Source: Micractinium sp. NFX-FRZ (lineage: Eukaryota; Chlorophyta; Trebouxiophyceae; Chlorellales; Chlorellaceae). Taken from it: a DNA stretch of 64,000 nucleotides. The translations under genes and the position numbers were made by a program. The first letter of the stretch is position 1; every line of letters starts with the position of its first letter. This document shows positions 1-9,662 of the stretch, piece after piece. The stretch spans positions 1-64,000 of the forward strand of contig JAPTJF010000221.1 of assembly GCA_029339195.1 (NCBI GenBank), written 5' to 3'. The notes beneath the pieces are model-generated. The model searched no databases and had not been told where the DNA came from. It saw nothing but the letters and a program-made list of their open reading frames with translations.

Positions 1-713
1 TTTCCTTCCCTACCCTCCGAGAGCTTGCTCTCTCCCCCTCCTCCCCCCCCCCCCCCCACACACCAAAAAAACTACCTGTGTCCCTCGACACCACCCCACT
101 CTGTGAAACCTCGCGAAAACTTGTACTCCGCGGGGCCTCCTTTCTATGCCCCTTGCGCACCAGCAGCCCCAACCAAGCAGCTGGCACATGCTGGCAGCAG
201 CTGGAATACGGTTCACTCCCATGTGCGCTTCAGCAGTTTGACTATACATGCGCAGTTGTGCAAGTGCTGATCGCCCATTGATCCAAACAAGGGAGGCACA
301 CGCGAGGGGAGGCCTGGGCGGTGCACGTGCACAGCGCAAAACACTTGCTTGCGGAGGAAGGAGGGAAACATCGAACAGGCTGTAAAATTATGAGCGACAC
401 TTGACGTATTAGTTGAACGATTTGGATAGAACACAAGCGTACAGCCGCATGTCAGCAAGGGCTGGAGGGGTGAAAGACAACGAATTGGCAGCATGGAAGC
501 GCTAGCGGGGCACCAACGTGCGGCGGCCCGAGACTACAAGCCCAAGCAGCGGGGAGCCGGTCCCAGGTCGTCCACGTGTGCATGATGCAGCAAAACCACT
601 TCTTAAAAACACTGGCAACGGTGAAGGTGGCACTAAATCATCTGAATTCAAAAGGCCGGCAACAAAAAGGCTGCGGCTAACCTCAAGAGGCCAACGCTTG
701 CCAAGGCTGCCGC
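1..713. other. Non-coding flank, partly 3' UTR of the PAN-MRH gene
   Basis: No ORF here has a recognisable domain or a believable exon chain. A homopolymer-like C run sits at about 40-58. The part nearest 714 should be the 3' UTR of the minus-strand PAN-MRH gene. I found no clear TGTAA signal on the minus strand. Confidence 0.5.
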
Positions 714-2712
714 TCATGCCAGCTGGCACGCCCAATCCGACTCAATCGTGAAGTAGTACCGGCAGGTTTCAGGCTCAGCAGCTTCCGACATCACTGGGGT
801 GGAGGCAGCCGGGTCGCACGCATAGGTGACGTAGCCCTCACGAGGGCCGACCTCGCCGTCGCATCTTTCGCCGGCCGTGAAAGCCTGCGGTGTGGGTGGG
901 GGGCGAGCACGCAGGGGGCGGTGGGTGGGATGGGAGGGCCAAGATGGTGCCTTGCATACTGGCGCTACGCAGCATGGTGCATGTGCATGTCTGAAGAGTT
1001 CCCCGCCCCGGGCGGGCGGGCATGGGGCCCACTTGCACGGGGAGCACCTTTGGTTGTGTGCCTCCCGTGAGCGAGGGACTGCTGGGAGGACACAACCCTC
1101 GCGCACTACCACACCTCCCGCTCCCAACGCTTGCTTTCTCGCGTGTGCTCTTTACCTGGTAGTCTGGCCTGGAGGCAGTGGCATTGTAATATCCCACCAT
1201 GAAGGCCACGGGCCAGGTGGTGTCGATTTGGTGCAGGTCCAGCTTGTACCTCACCAGGTAGCAGTACTCGAAGATGCACCGCTCAAACAGCGTGCCCACG
1301 GCGGGCTGCAAGGGGGCAAGGGGCAGAGGGCACAACGATGCTCAAAGACGGCGGAATTCGGTGTGCAACCACACGAGGGACAGGCAGGAGGGCATGCTGT
1401 CAAGCAGAGCGTGAGCGCCGGGGCATGCCACCGCAGGCTGCACGCAGGCGGGGGCAGGCCCACGGGCGGGCACGTGGTGCGGCCCAGCGCCAGAGTGGCC
1501 GCCCGCCTGGGAGGGCCAACATGACCTGTTCATGATCCCGCACCACCCTCACCCGTCATGCACAAGTCTGTGATAACTTGCCGATGTGCCGGTTCAGTGC
1601 ACAATGGGCCCTCAGAGGGACTTGCGATGTGTGGGCAAAAGTGCAGCGCCGGCGCCACAGGCAACCACCCCTGCTGGGGCCGCGTAGGGCGCCCCCTTTT
1701 CCCCGGCTTTACCCTGGCGCGTACCTCTGGCGCAGGGCCCTGCGGCGGTGGCGGCGGCGGGCCCTCCAGCGGGGGCGGCGGTGGGCCCTCAAGCGGGTCG
1801 ATGCGCCTAATGCCGGAGATATGGCCTGCCTGGTTGGGCACTTGTGTCCATCCCGTCTGTCCCTTGAGGTAGCACTCCTTCCTGGCGGGAACGTAAGTGT
1901 AGGCGTAGCAGTCGTCACGGTTGCGGCACGCCACGCAGCATGCCTCCACATACTGGACCCCGGTGATGGTGAACACTGTTCCACTGAGGAGGTTGGTATC
2001 ATATAGCACGTCGCCACACACCGCGGGGAGTGCGGCTGCAGCGCAAGGGCCAGGGAGGGGCCAGGCAGGTGGCTGGGTGGGTGCAGCAACAGAGGGGCAG
2101 GCGGGCGATGTGGCGCGCAAGCGCGCTCCAGATAATGTGCTGCTGTGGCTGCCAACGCAGGATGCGGCATTGGCTCGTGTGGCTGTCGAATGCGTCAAGG
2201 CAGAATGCAGGCGGTAGACAGAAGGGGGGAGGCTTACGGGGTGGAGGTGGAGGCGCAGGCGGCGGGGATGGGGCCGGCGGCGGGGAAGGGGCCGGCGGTG
2301 GGGGAGGCGAAGGCGGTGGGGAGGGCTGTGGGGGCGGCGGGGAGGGGGCTGGCGGTGGGGGGCGGCGAGGTGGTGGCGAAGGCGAAGGCGAAGGCGGTGG
2401 CGCAGGAGAAGGGGAGGGTGGGGGAGGACTTGCCAGCTTGCGGGGAGGCGGCGGCAGGCGGGTGGGTGGCGGGGAAGGGGGCCTCCGCACGACAGTGAGA
2501 GATGGCGGCCGCGGCGGCGGCCGTGGCCGTGCTGGCCGCCGCTTCAGTGAAGGGGGCGGCGGCCTCTTGCGAGGCGCCGCCTGAGTCCGCAGCAGCTGCT
2601 GTGCTGAGGCGCTGGCGCTGTCATGGCTGCCACTGGCAGCAGCCACACTGCACGCAGAGAGCAATGTTACCACGAGCACCGCCAGCGCTGCCGCCCACTG
2701 CGCACGGCTCAT
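714..2712 (-). CDS. Secreted proline-rich protein with PAN/Apple and MRH (mannose-6-phosphate receptor homology) domains
   Basis: Four exons read on the minus strand: 2712-2238, 2035-1725, 1305-1156 and 884-714, giving 368 residues in one frame. The chosen Met begins MSRAQWAAALAVLVV, a typical signal peptide; upstream in-frame Mets would bury it. Residues about 45-158 are extensin-like, rich in SPPP and PPPPP blocks, and probably hydroxylated and glycosylated in the wall. Residues about 164-238 match a PAN/Apple fold (VCGDVLYD, then EACCVACRNRDDCYAY and ECYLKG). After a short proline linker, residues 263-368 fit an MRH lectin domain: FEYCYLVRYKLDLHQ, GERCDGEVGPREG, EAAEPETCRYYF and a final DWAC. 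The four residues that bind mannose in MRH lectins (Gln, Arg, Glu, Tyr) all appear to be present. A secreted or wall-anchored carbohydrate-binding protein is the likely role; ligand and partners are inferred only. Confidence 0.8.
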
Positions 2713-3267
2713 TCTGTTGGGTCTGCAGGCTCTGCAAGCAGATGGAGGACGCGCAGTGGGTGCATGCTGGTGTGTGATCTGCCTACGCGGCGCACACAGC
2801 TCCAGGCAGACTTGTGTGATAACAGGGAAGGGTGCGAGGACCCAGCCAGGGCGGGCCCTGGCTGACGGCGGGTGCAGAGGCGGCGGGCACTGCAACTCCC
2901 AGGGGACCAGCATTCGGACCGGGGGCAGAGAGCGGCGCAGCGGGCAGCTGCACCCCGCCCTTGTAACCCTGGCAGGGGGTGGAGAGCTTCCGAGCTGCTC
3001 TTGTCCGCGGCCCGTCCGGAGGATGGTGGGGGTTGGACGCTCCACCAGCCGGGCGCTCACTTGCTATCAGCCTTAGGCGACGTTAGCACAATACGCAGGG
3101 TGGCGCGGCCGGACGAGCTAGTTCTCCAGGCTCAGTGGGCACACGCCGATGCCGTCGAACGTGGCCAGCTCCTGGGCTGGCGCCAAGTGTGCTAAACACG
3201 CCGACTACAGCACAAACACCGTTCCAGAGTTTATCGGCACATCGCGGCCGCTGCCTCGGCGGTACGC
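2713..3267. other. Intergenic: 5' region of the PAN-MRH gene
   Basis: An open frame continues upstream of the chosen Met to about 3060, but its composition is unlike a signal peptide. I treat it as 5' UTR and promoter. No clear promoter motif was recognised. The boundary with the membrane-protein gene to the right is uncertain. Confidence 0.4.
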
Positions 3268-5895
3268 CTACATGTACAGCGCCCGGGACAGGCGCACGAG
3301 AGACACTCCTGCTCCCAAACCTACTGTGACCAGGCACCTGGCATTGCTGACAGGCCAGGCATGAGCGATAGATAGGCGCAGGTCGTAGGATGCAGGGCGC
3401 AGGCTTCCCCTGGTGCTGCAGCGGCGCAGGCGGTGCTGCCGCACGAGCAAGCACCATGAGCTGGCACATTTGCTGCGCAGGCAGTGCAGCGCATCCCGGC
3501 TGGTTGCTGCGCAGCACACGGGTGGTAGCTCACAAGGGGTTACCAAGGCTGTACTTTGGAATAGAGGTGCGGGGTCGATGGGGGCAGGGAGGCGGGAGAC
3601 GAGGGCGCAGTGCCTGGAGTGCGGTGGCGGCAGCGCGGGGGGCGGCCGGAAAAGAGGCAGGCAAGGCAGCCTTTCTGGCAGGGCACCCTGCTGCATGCAA
3701 CTCCGCTGTGCCACTGACACCGCTGCTGTGCCGGCGTTGCACAGCTTCGTGGCAGCACCCTCCTCCTCATTGCCGCAAGTCCCAGCCTCTGGCAAGCAAG
3801 CGTGGTTACACAACTACGGCAGATTGCCCAATGAAGATCTGCTAACAGGGCCGGCCACCTCACAGGCCAGCAGAGAGCTTGCAGAGCAGCCACAGGTTTG
3901 CGCACACAAACCACGCCACCAGGGCACGCGCTGCTGGGGACTGCGTGCCGCCCAGCAGGGAATGCAGCCAGCAGTTGCATGCGGCAACAGCCCGGCAGAC
4001 TGCGCGCTGCGCCCCGGCGGTGGTGCCAGTGCGGCCGCCAGCACCAAAGTCGCCTGCTGTGCTCCCCGCTGCCGAGTGCTTGTTGGGGAGGCGCCGGTAC
4101 TGCCATGTCGCCAGCAGGCAGGGCAGGACAAAGCCCACGGCGAGGTGCAGGACGGATGCCGTGGCGTGGCACACCGCTGCCGGGGGCGCGCTGCCTGCAC
4201 TCGTGTGGCGGGCAGGCAGAACTGTTAAGAACATCAGGGAGAGGCCTACATGGCCCAGCAGATGGCTCGATGCCAGGCAGCGGGGCTCGCGGTTTCTCTT
4301 CCCCCCCTGCCCTGAGCACCACCCACACATTTGAAGTCCCTCGCTGCCAACCCTCCCTCCCCGCACCTGCCAGCACTGCCAGTGAGGGCGCGAGGTGCCC
4401 CGCCATGGGCACAAATGCTGCCAGCGGCTGGCTCAGGTGCTCCAGCAGCGCAGCAGCGCCCGCCTGGCGCTGACGGGACAGCACGCTCGACAGCAGCGGC
4501 GCCTGGCAGCAGCCGGCTGGGTTCCAGGTGAGTGTAGTGAGGGAGCCAAACAGCGCGAGGGCTGATGCAGGCGGCAGCAGCACCAAGGACCCCCACAGGG
4601 CCATGTGCAGGGCGCGCATGCCTGCAAGGCAGCAGGGGGCAAGGGGCGGTGGAAGCCCGGGAGTGTGCGTGCTGGAGTTGGCTAGCAATCACGCTTGCGA
4701 GTTGTCTGTCTCTGGTCAATCGTTGAGGTCCACGGAGAAGTCTTTCACAGAGCGGACGCAGCTGGGTGACTGTTGATGGTAGTTCTATATGTTCTTTGTT
4801 TCCAGGCGAGGCAATGCACTTGGCTATGCTGGTCCCCCAAAACGCAGGCAATCAGAGCAGGCCTGACGGGTCCACAGGTTGCACGATTTCCTCAAGGGAA
4901 TGCAGGAAGGCTGGGAGTGTCATTACGCCCAAGTTGACATCAGGCCACACAGGGCAGCGCACCTCCCGCGACTCGCAGCCAGTCGAGCGCCGCTCCCGCG
5001 GCGCCCGCCTGTGGCGGACGCTCCAAAATCAGAGCAGCACCCACCTGCAGGGCGGGAAGGTTGAATGGGGAGGGCCGCGCACACTGGCAGTGGTGTGAGA
5101 ATGGGGAATGGCAAGGCAGGGGCAGGGCAGGGCAGGGACCATGGGAACAACCAAATTCAAGCGCGGCAGCAGCGGGCCCTGTCGGCGCGCGCGCACCCCC
5201 ATCTGGCGCATGCACGGCATCGCCGCCGCCAGCACGATCCAAGCGGGGAGAAGCCAGGGCCTGAGGGCGACAGAGCGGTGGGAGCGGAGAGGGGCAAGAG
5301 GGGGCCTCAGGCTGTGGGTCTCACGGGGGCATGTAGCAGGCGGCGCCCTGCGCCAGTGGCCCAAATCGCACGCCGACAGCCTGCGCGTCTTGCCTCCTTG
5401 CGACCTGTGCTGCTCAGCACCTCACCTGTTGCGCCAATACGTTTGCGGCTTCCAAAGGATGAAGGACACGAAGGCCAGAGCACCTAGCGCCAGGCAGGCG
5501 GGCTGCAGGCGGTGAGGGTGGCCGGCACTAGTACTGTGCCACCTGCTGGCGGCAGACACCGCCTCCCCCACCGCCATGCAGAGCTGGGAAACGACGTCCA
5601 CTTTCAGTGAGGGAGTGCACCAGAGTGAGGGCATGCCGCGCGCCGCGGTGCCGCCAAGGTTTGCGTTGCCGGCAGTACCGTCCTTCTGTGGCGGAGAGAG
5701 CTCGGGGCGCGCGTCGACATGGTCACAGCACACCGTCGAAGCCGTGCAAGCTGCCGCACAGCTGCACCTGGGCAGGGGCATGGCGGGAGGACAGGTCGGG
5801 TGTTCGTCAAGTTCAGGAGTTCTCGAGGGCTGGGCAGCGCCTATCAAGGCTGTGGAAGTCATTAAAGTGGAACAGGACAGTGCGAGCTGGGCCAC
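3268..5895 (-). CDS. Putative multi-pass membrane protein of unknown function, exon structure incomplete
   Basis: Several minus-strand open segments carry strongly hydrophobic stretches separated by plausible introns. One exon ends at 5426 with LALGALAFVSFILWKPQTYW. Spliced to an acceptor near 5268, it reads on into RPWLLPAWIVLAAAMPC. Later segments hold DVNLGVMTLPAFLHSLEE (about 4930-4860), GMRALHMALWGSLVLLPPAS (about 4620-4375), HLLGHVGLSLMFLTVLPA with HLAVGFVLPCLLATW (about 4270-4100), and a last hydrophobic stretch LVTVGLGAGVSLV ending in a stop at 3268. The pattern of TM helices with a short charged loop containing P-x-x-Y-x-x-R resembles unnamed multi-TM proteins I associate with trebouxiophyte genomes. 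I could not build a full in-frame chain, and the start (Met at 5895 is only the most upstream in-frame choice) and the end are both uncertain. No function can be given. Confidence 0.4.
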
Positions 5896-6652
5896 AGTTG
5901 CTCCTGTTCTGTGCAGCTTCCTGTCTTCCCTGCTGTACCGGCTTCACCCCGCCATGGGCTGGAGGGGATACCTGGCCCCATGCCATCAAGGTTGATGCTG
6001 CTGCAGGTTTCTGGGCGGCATATCCATGGGCTGGCAAGGGCGCAGGAGCATGTCATCCCAACCCTTGGCCAACCCAACCCCCGCTTGCTTGCGGTGCGCC
6101 CGGTTGAGGAAGCTGCCGACAGCTCGTTCCCGACAGTACGGCAACCAGCACTGGGTCTCATAGCTCCAAGCCTTTGGCACCTCTCTGGAACAACCATGCA
6201 GCACTGGCGCCTGCCACTTGGTGTGCTGGCCCGCCGCGCATGTGCACAGCTGCGAGCTCTGGTCAAGGGGGGCATGGGGAGGGGTACCGCACACACTGCC
6301 CAGTCGCCGGTGCCGCCAGGTGGCCAGGTGCTGCGCAGCCTGAGTGCCTCACCTGCCGGCATCTGCCACGCGGGCCACTGCGGCGTGACAGTGTGCTCGA
6401 CAAACCAATCAGTGGCGCACTCACTTGCACCCCTTCTTCTTCACCTCCACCACCACCTGCAGCCCCGGCTTTCCAAGCACCTCTTTGGTTCGTTACACAG
6501 AGTCTGCCTTCTCAGACAGGCCACGAACCTAAAGCACCTTGTTGCGCATCGTTACAGTGCATATAAACCATGGGAAGCCCCTCTCAACTGGGAGATGCTG
6601 TGGGAGGGCATTCAGGCAACTAACAGGCGTCTGTGCTACGGTGGCACGCAGG
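5896..6652. other. Intergenic: 3' UTR of the DUF1499 gene and upstream part of the membrane-protein gene
   Basis: Two minus-strand TGTAA motifs near 6552 and 6493 probably end the DUF1499 transcript. A short minus-strand open stretch about 6480-6428 ends at a GTGAGT donor and might be a leader exon of the membrane protein. A 265-codon plus-strand ORF (5911-6708) has no recognisable domain and overlaps the DUF1499 gene, so I leave it out. Confidence 0.4.
6493..6556 (-). terminator. Two putative TGTAA poly(A) signals for the DUF1499 gene
   Basis: On the minus strand TGTAA occurs at 6556-6552 and again at 6497-6493, about 97 and 156 bases past the stop codon. UGUAA is the common poly(A) signal in chlorophytes; its use here is inferred. 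Confidence 0.45.
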
Positions 6653-9331
6653 TCAGTAGCCAATCGATTTCCACCCCTTCTGCTGCAGCTCGAGCCGCAG
6701 CGCCTTGATGCGCTTCCGGTTGATCTTGCCGTCGCTCTCGCCGATGCGGGAGGCTGAGCTGCAGAGTGGCACAGGGAGGAGCACGGACGCGGGCAGGCAG
6801 GCTGAGTGGTGGGGCGGCTGCACTTGCGTGCGGTTGAATCCCGCCATTGGTCTCGCCGGCACGGGAGGCAGGGCTGCAAGAAGGGAAGGGAAGCCAGGCA
6901 GATTTCGAGGTTTCGAGTGCGCTCCCGCCAACAAAAAGGCAGAGCAGGCACCAGCAAGGGAAAGGGACGGTGGGCAGGCAGGCAGTACGGGAGCACCAGA
7001 GTCAGCGTGCGGTTGACGCAGCCACCTGCCGCCCTCTGCACATGCGGCACAGCCACTTATGTAAGCACGTGGCAGTGGTACATTGTCCAGCCGCTGATGC
7101 ACATGCTCGCTGGGCACTCCACGATGCCACGCAGCTGTCCATCCGTCAGCAACCTGCTGGCCGGCTGCCCCTCCACCCCACCCCTCGCCCAGCCCCTTGC
7201 GCATCAGCGCACGGCTTGCTGTTGAAGACAAGTGTGTGCGCCCACACGCGCTCACCGGTACTCCACAATGCCGGGCTTGTTGGCGGGGAAGAAGAACTCC
7301 ACGTCATCCACGAACCCAAAGGTGGGGGACTGCAGGACAGGTGGTGGTGGTGGTGGGGAGTTGGAATGCAGGAGGGGCAGGAAACTAGAACTCCACGCCA
7401 TCAGTGAACCCAAGGGTGGGGAACTGCAAGACAGGTGTGGTGGTGGGGTAGTGGTGGTGGTGGTGGGGAGCTGGAATGCAGAAGGGGCGGGGGACAAGAA
7501 ACTCCACGACATCAATGAACCCAAGGGTGGGGGCCTGAGGGGAGCATGGAGGGGGCAGAGCGGAGTTGGACTAGTGCAAGGCAGGCAGTGGGGGGGTTCA
7601 CCCCACACTGTTACCCATGGCCCAGAGGTGGGGGGCAGCACTGCAACTTTATGCTCGACTAAACAGGCATGCACTGGACCATCCTGTCCGCCTGCGCCAA
7701 ACAAACCCCTCAGGGCAGCACTTCTGGTGCGCTGCATCGCCGGGTGCTGGCGGCAGGATGGAGGCAGTCTCCACCAGTAGCGTGCACGTAACGAGTTCCC
7801 CCTTGTCTTCGCACGACCGCCACCCACCTGGAACTCTGCGTACAGGTAGTCCTCGGTCTGCTTGATGATGGTGGGGGTGAAGCCGTCGGGCTTGCTGGCC
7901 TTGACAACCTGCTCACCAGCAGGGGCAGGAGGGCGGGAAGAAAGGAAGGTGGGTGGGTGCGTGGGGCGGAGGCCCGCATTGAGACGGGTGGAGCTGTCCA
8001 GCTTGCTTGCTGGCCTTTACCACGGTCATTTGTGAGGAAAGAGAACATTGCAGAAGGAGAGAAGAGTGGAGGGGTGCCAGCAATGGGCGCAAAGGCTTGT
8101 GTCGGGCATGGAGCAGCAGCTGCTGTTCCCTACCTCCCCCCCAAAATACCAACACAGTCATCAGCATCAGGCTTGTCCCACCTGAGCAGCAGCAGCAGCA
8201 GCAGCAGCGGCAGCGGCAGCAGCAGCAAGCCAGCATCGCAGCACACAGCAGCCCATGCCACTACCACCCCGTCACCTTCTGCCCATGGCCTGCTCCTGGG
8301 TGGCAGCAAGAGGCGGCAAGCAGGAGTGGCGAAACGACACGGCAGCAGCAGCAGCAGCAACAACAGAAACAACATAGGCGGGAGGGGCGCACCTCTACAA
8401 GCTCCGCCATGGCCTGCTCCCGGGTGGCGGGGTTCTTGCGGCCGCGCCCCTCCTCGGGGTTGTAGGTCCTGGGGCGGGGAGGAGATGAAAACGGGCGGTG
8501 GTTTTGGTTGCAACCACTCATGGGGCGGCCAGGGTGGCCAGCTGCCCGCCCACCCGGCTCATCAGTGCGACACATGGCTCATCAGTGCGGCACATTGCGT
8601 TCCGAGCTGCTGGCATCCCCTGCATGCCCCTCTGCTGCTGTCTCCTCGTTCTTTCCGCGCGTCCCCCTGCATGCCTACCGCTTGCACACATGACTGACCA
8701 TACGTCTCCGTTGTGCCCCACCTCCTTCCCCCATGCCGCTCACCACTGCGGCACGTAGTGCTCCGGGTCGTTGGCCTCCTCTGCTGTGCTGATGCAGTTG
8801 GGGGAGGGCGGGCAGAGCCCCAGGGTCTTCAGGCCGCCGCCATAGTCCTGCACACCCAGCCCAGAGGGCCGTGGGGTTGCACCCCAGGTGAAGAGAGCAC
8901 CCAGCACAGCGGTGTTCACGCTGTGCAGCACCAGCTCGCTGTGCATTGCAGTAGGAGGGAGGGAGGAGAACAGGGCGTGCGTGGCGAAGTCAGAGGGACG
9001 TGAGGGGGGCGGTGCCAGCGACTGCGGCGGGCGGGTGGCGGGGCTGGCTGCAGGGCAGGCCTGTGATCTGTGCAGCTCGTCGCATATCTGCGGCTGGGTT
9101 TCTGCGGCTGATCGCTTGTGACAATTGCGGGGGACGCGCTGGCGATGAACGAGGCGATGAACGAGCGCCCGTGACGGAGGTGTTGTCCGCAAGCACTCAC
9201 CGGCGGCTGGTGGCAGCGGGGCGCTCGCCATCCTGCTGCGCACGGCACACCACCACAGCGTGCCGACGGGCACGGGAGCTGGGGGCCTGGGAGGCCACGA
9301 AAGGCCGAGTGCAGCTCAGTGTGGCGGCCAT
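6653..9331 (-). CDS. Plastid-targeted DUF1499 domain protein
   Basis: Six exons (9331-9201, 8938-8744, 8468-8393, 7908-7828, 7329-7256, 6758-6653) join in frame to 220 residues. The N-terminus (MAATLSCTRPF, then rich in Ser, Arg and Ala) looks like a chloroplast transit peptide. It is followed by a hydrophobic stretch, VNTAVLGALFTWGA, that may be a thylakoid-lumen signal. The rest carries the hallmarks of DUF1499: LGLCPPSPNCIST near the start, HYVPQW, then VDDVEFFFP and a closing YRSASRIGESDGKINRKRIK followed by LRLELQQKGW. DUF1499 proteins occur in cyanobacteria, plants and algae, and several plant members are chloroplast or thylakoid proteins; the biochemical role is unknown. The length fits the family. 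The introns contain decayed copies of exons 2 and 5 (separate entries). Confidence 0.9.
7384..7540 (-). repeat. Two decayed copies of the 5' edge of DUF1499 exon 5 in the upstream intron
   Basis: The true exon 5 begins at 7329 and encodes SPTFGFVDDVEFF. Two further blocks, at about 7384-7430 and 7498-7540, repeat this exon edge together with flanking intron. On the minus strand they would read SPTLGFTDGVEF and PTLGFIDVVEF. Spacing is about 100 bases, with GT-rich DNA between. The copies lack a usable downstream donor in frame. Confidence 0.75.
8184..8230 (+). repeat. AGC/GGC triplet repeat in a DUF1499 intron
   Basis: A run of AGC units broken by GGC units lies in the intron between exons 3 and 4. 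A second short (CAG)n stretch is at about 8341-8362. Both are ordinary microsatellites. Confidence 0.8.
8555..8606 (-). repeat. Two decayed copies of the 3' edge of DUF1499 exon 2
   Basis: On the plus strand GCTCATCAGTGCG occurs twice here. It resembles GCTCACCACTGCGGCAC at the exon 2 donor (about 8738-8755). Each copy includes the region that forms the GT donor in the parent. They lie in intron 2, downstream of the parent exon in transcript order. Confidence 0.6.
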
Positions 9332-9662
9332 TGGGGCTGACTGTGCGCTGGAACCGTCGATCGGGATGCTACAAACCAGACGCGGGCGCCGATTGGCGTG
9401 GGAATGGGGATTGGGTGGCAGCCAGCGCCGCGGCATGCCCGCTGCGGCGGGAGCAAACACGCCAGCCTCCTCCCTTGCATGTGTGCAGCCTTTCATCTCT
9501 TCCTCGAGGGCGTTTACAAGTGGCACGCAACAAAAAGTACAGCAAGCAGTAGGCCGCGCCGTACAGCATGCGGCCAGCAGGAGCAGTGCAGCACGGCCTC
9601 TCCCCACCGGCCGCCGCCGCCGCCGCTGTGACCGCACAGCACAGCGCAGCACGCCCAGCGGA
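9332..9662. other. Intergenic between CWC25 (3' end) and DUF1499 (5' end)
   Basis: These 331 bases separate two minus-strand genes in tandem. They hold a TGTAA signal for CWC25 at 9518-9514 (minus). The remainder should be the DUF1499 promoter, in which I recognise no motif. Confidence 0.5.
9514..9518 (-). terminator. Putative TGTAA poly(A) signal of CWC25
   Basis: Minus-strand TGTAA about 145 bases past the CWC25 stop. Inferred from the motif and its position only. Confidence 0.4.

Noticed and set aside
2713..3060. N-terminal extension of the PAN-MRH protein from an upstream Met
   Set aside because: It would place the clear signal peptide more than 110 residues inside the protein; composition is unlike the rest.
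5911..6708. 265-codon plus-strand ORF
   Set aside because: It overlaps the last exon of the DUF1499 gene on the other strand and shows no domain or codon pattern typical of the neighbours.
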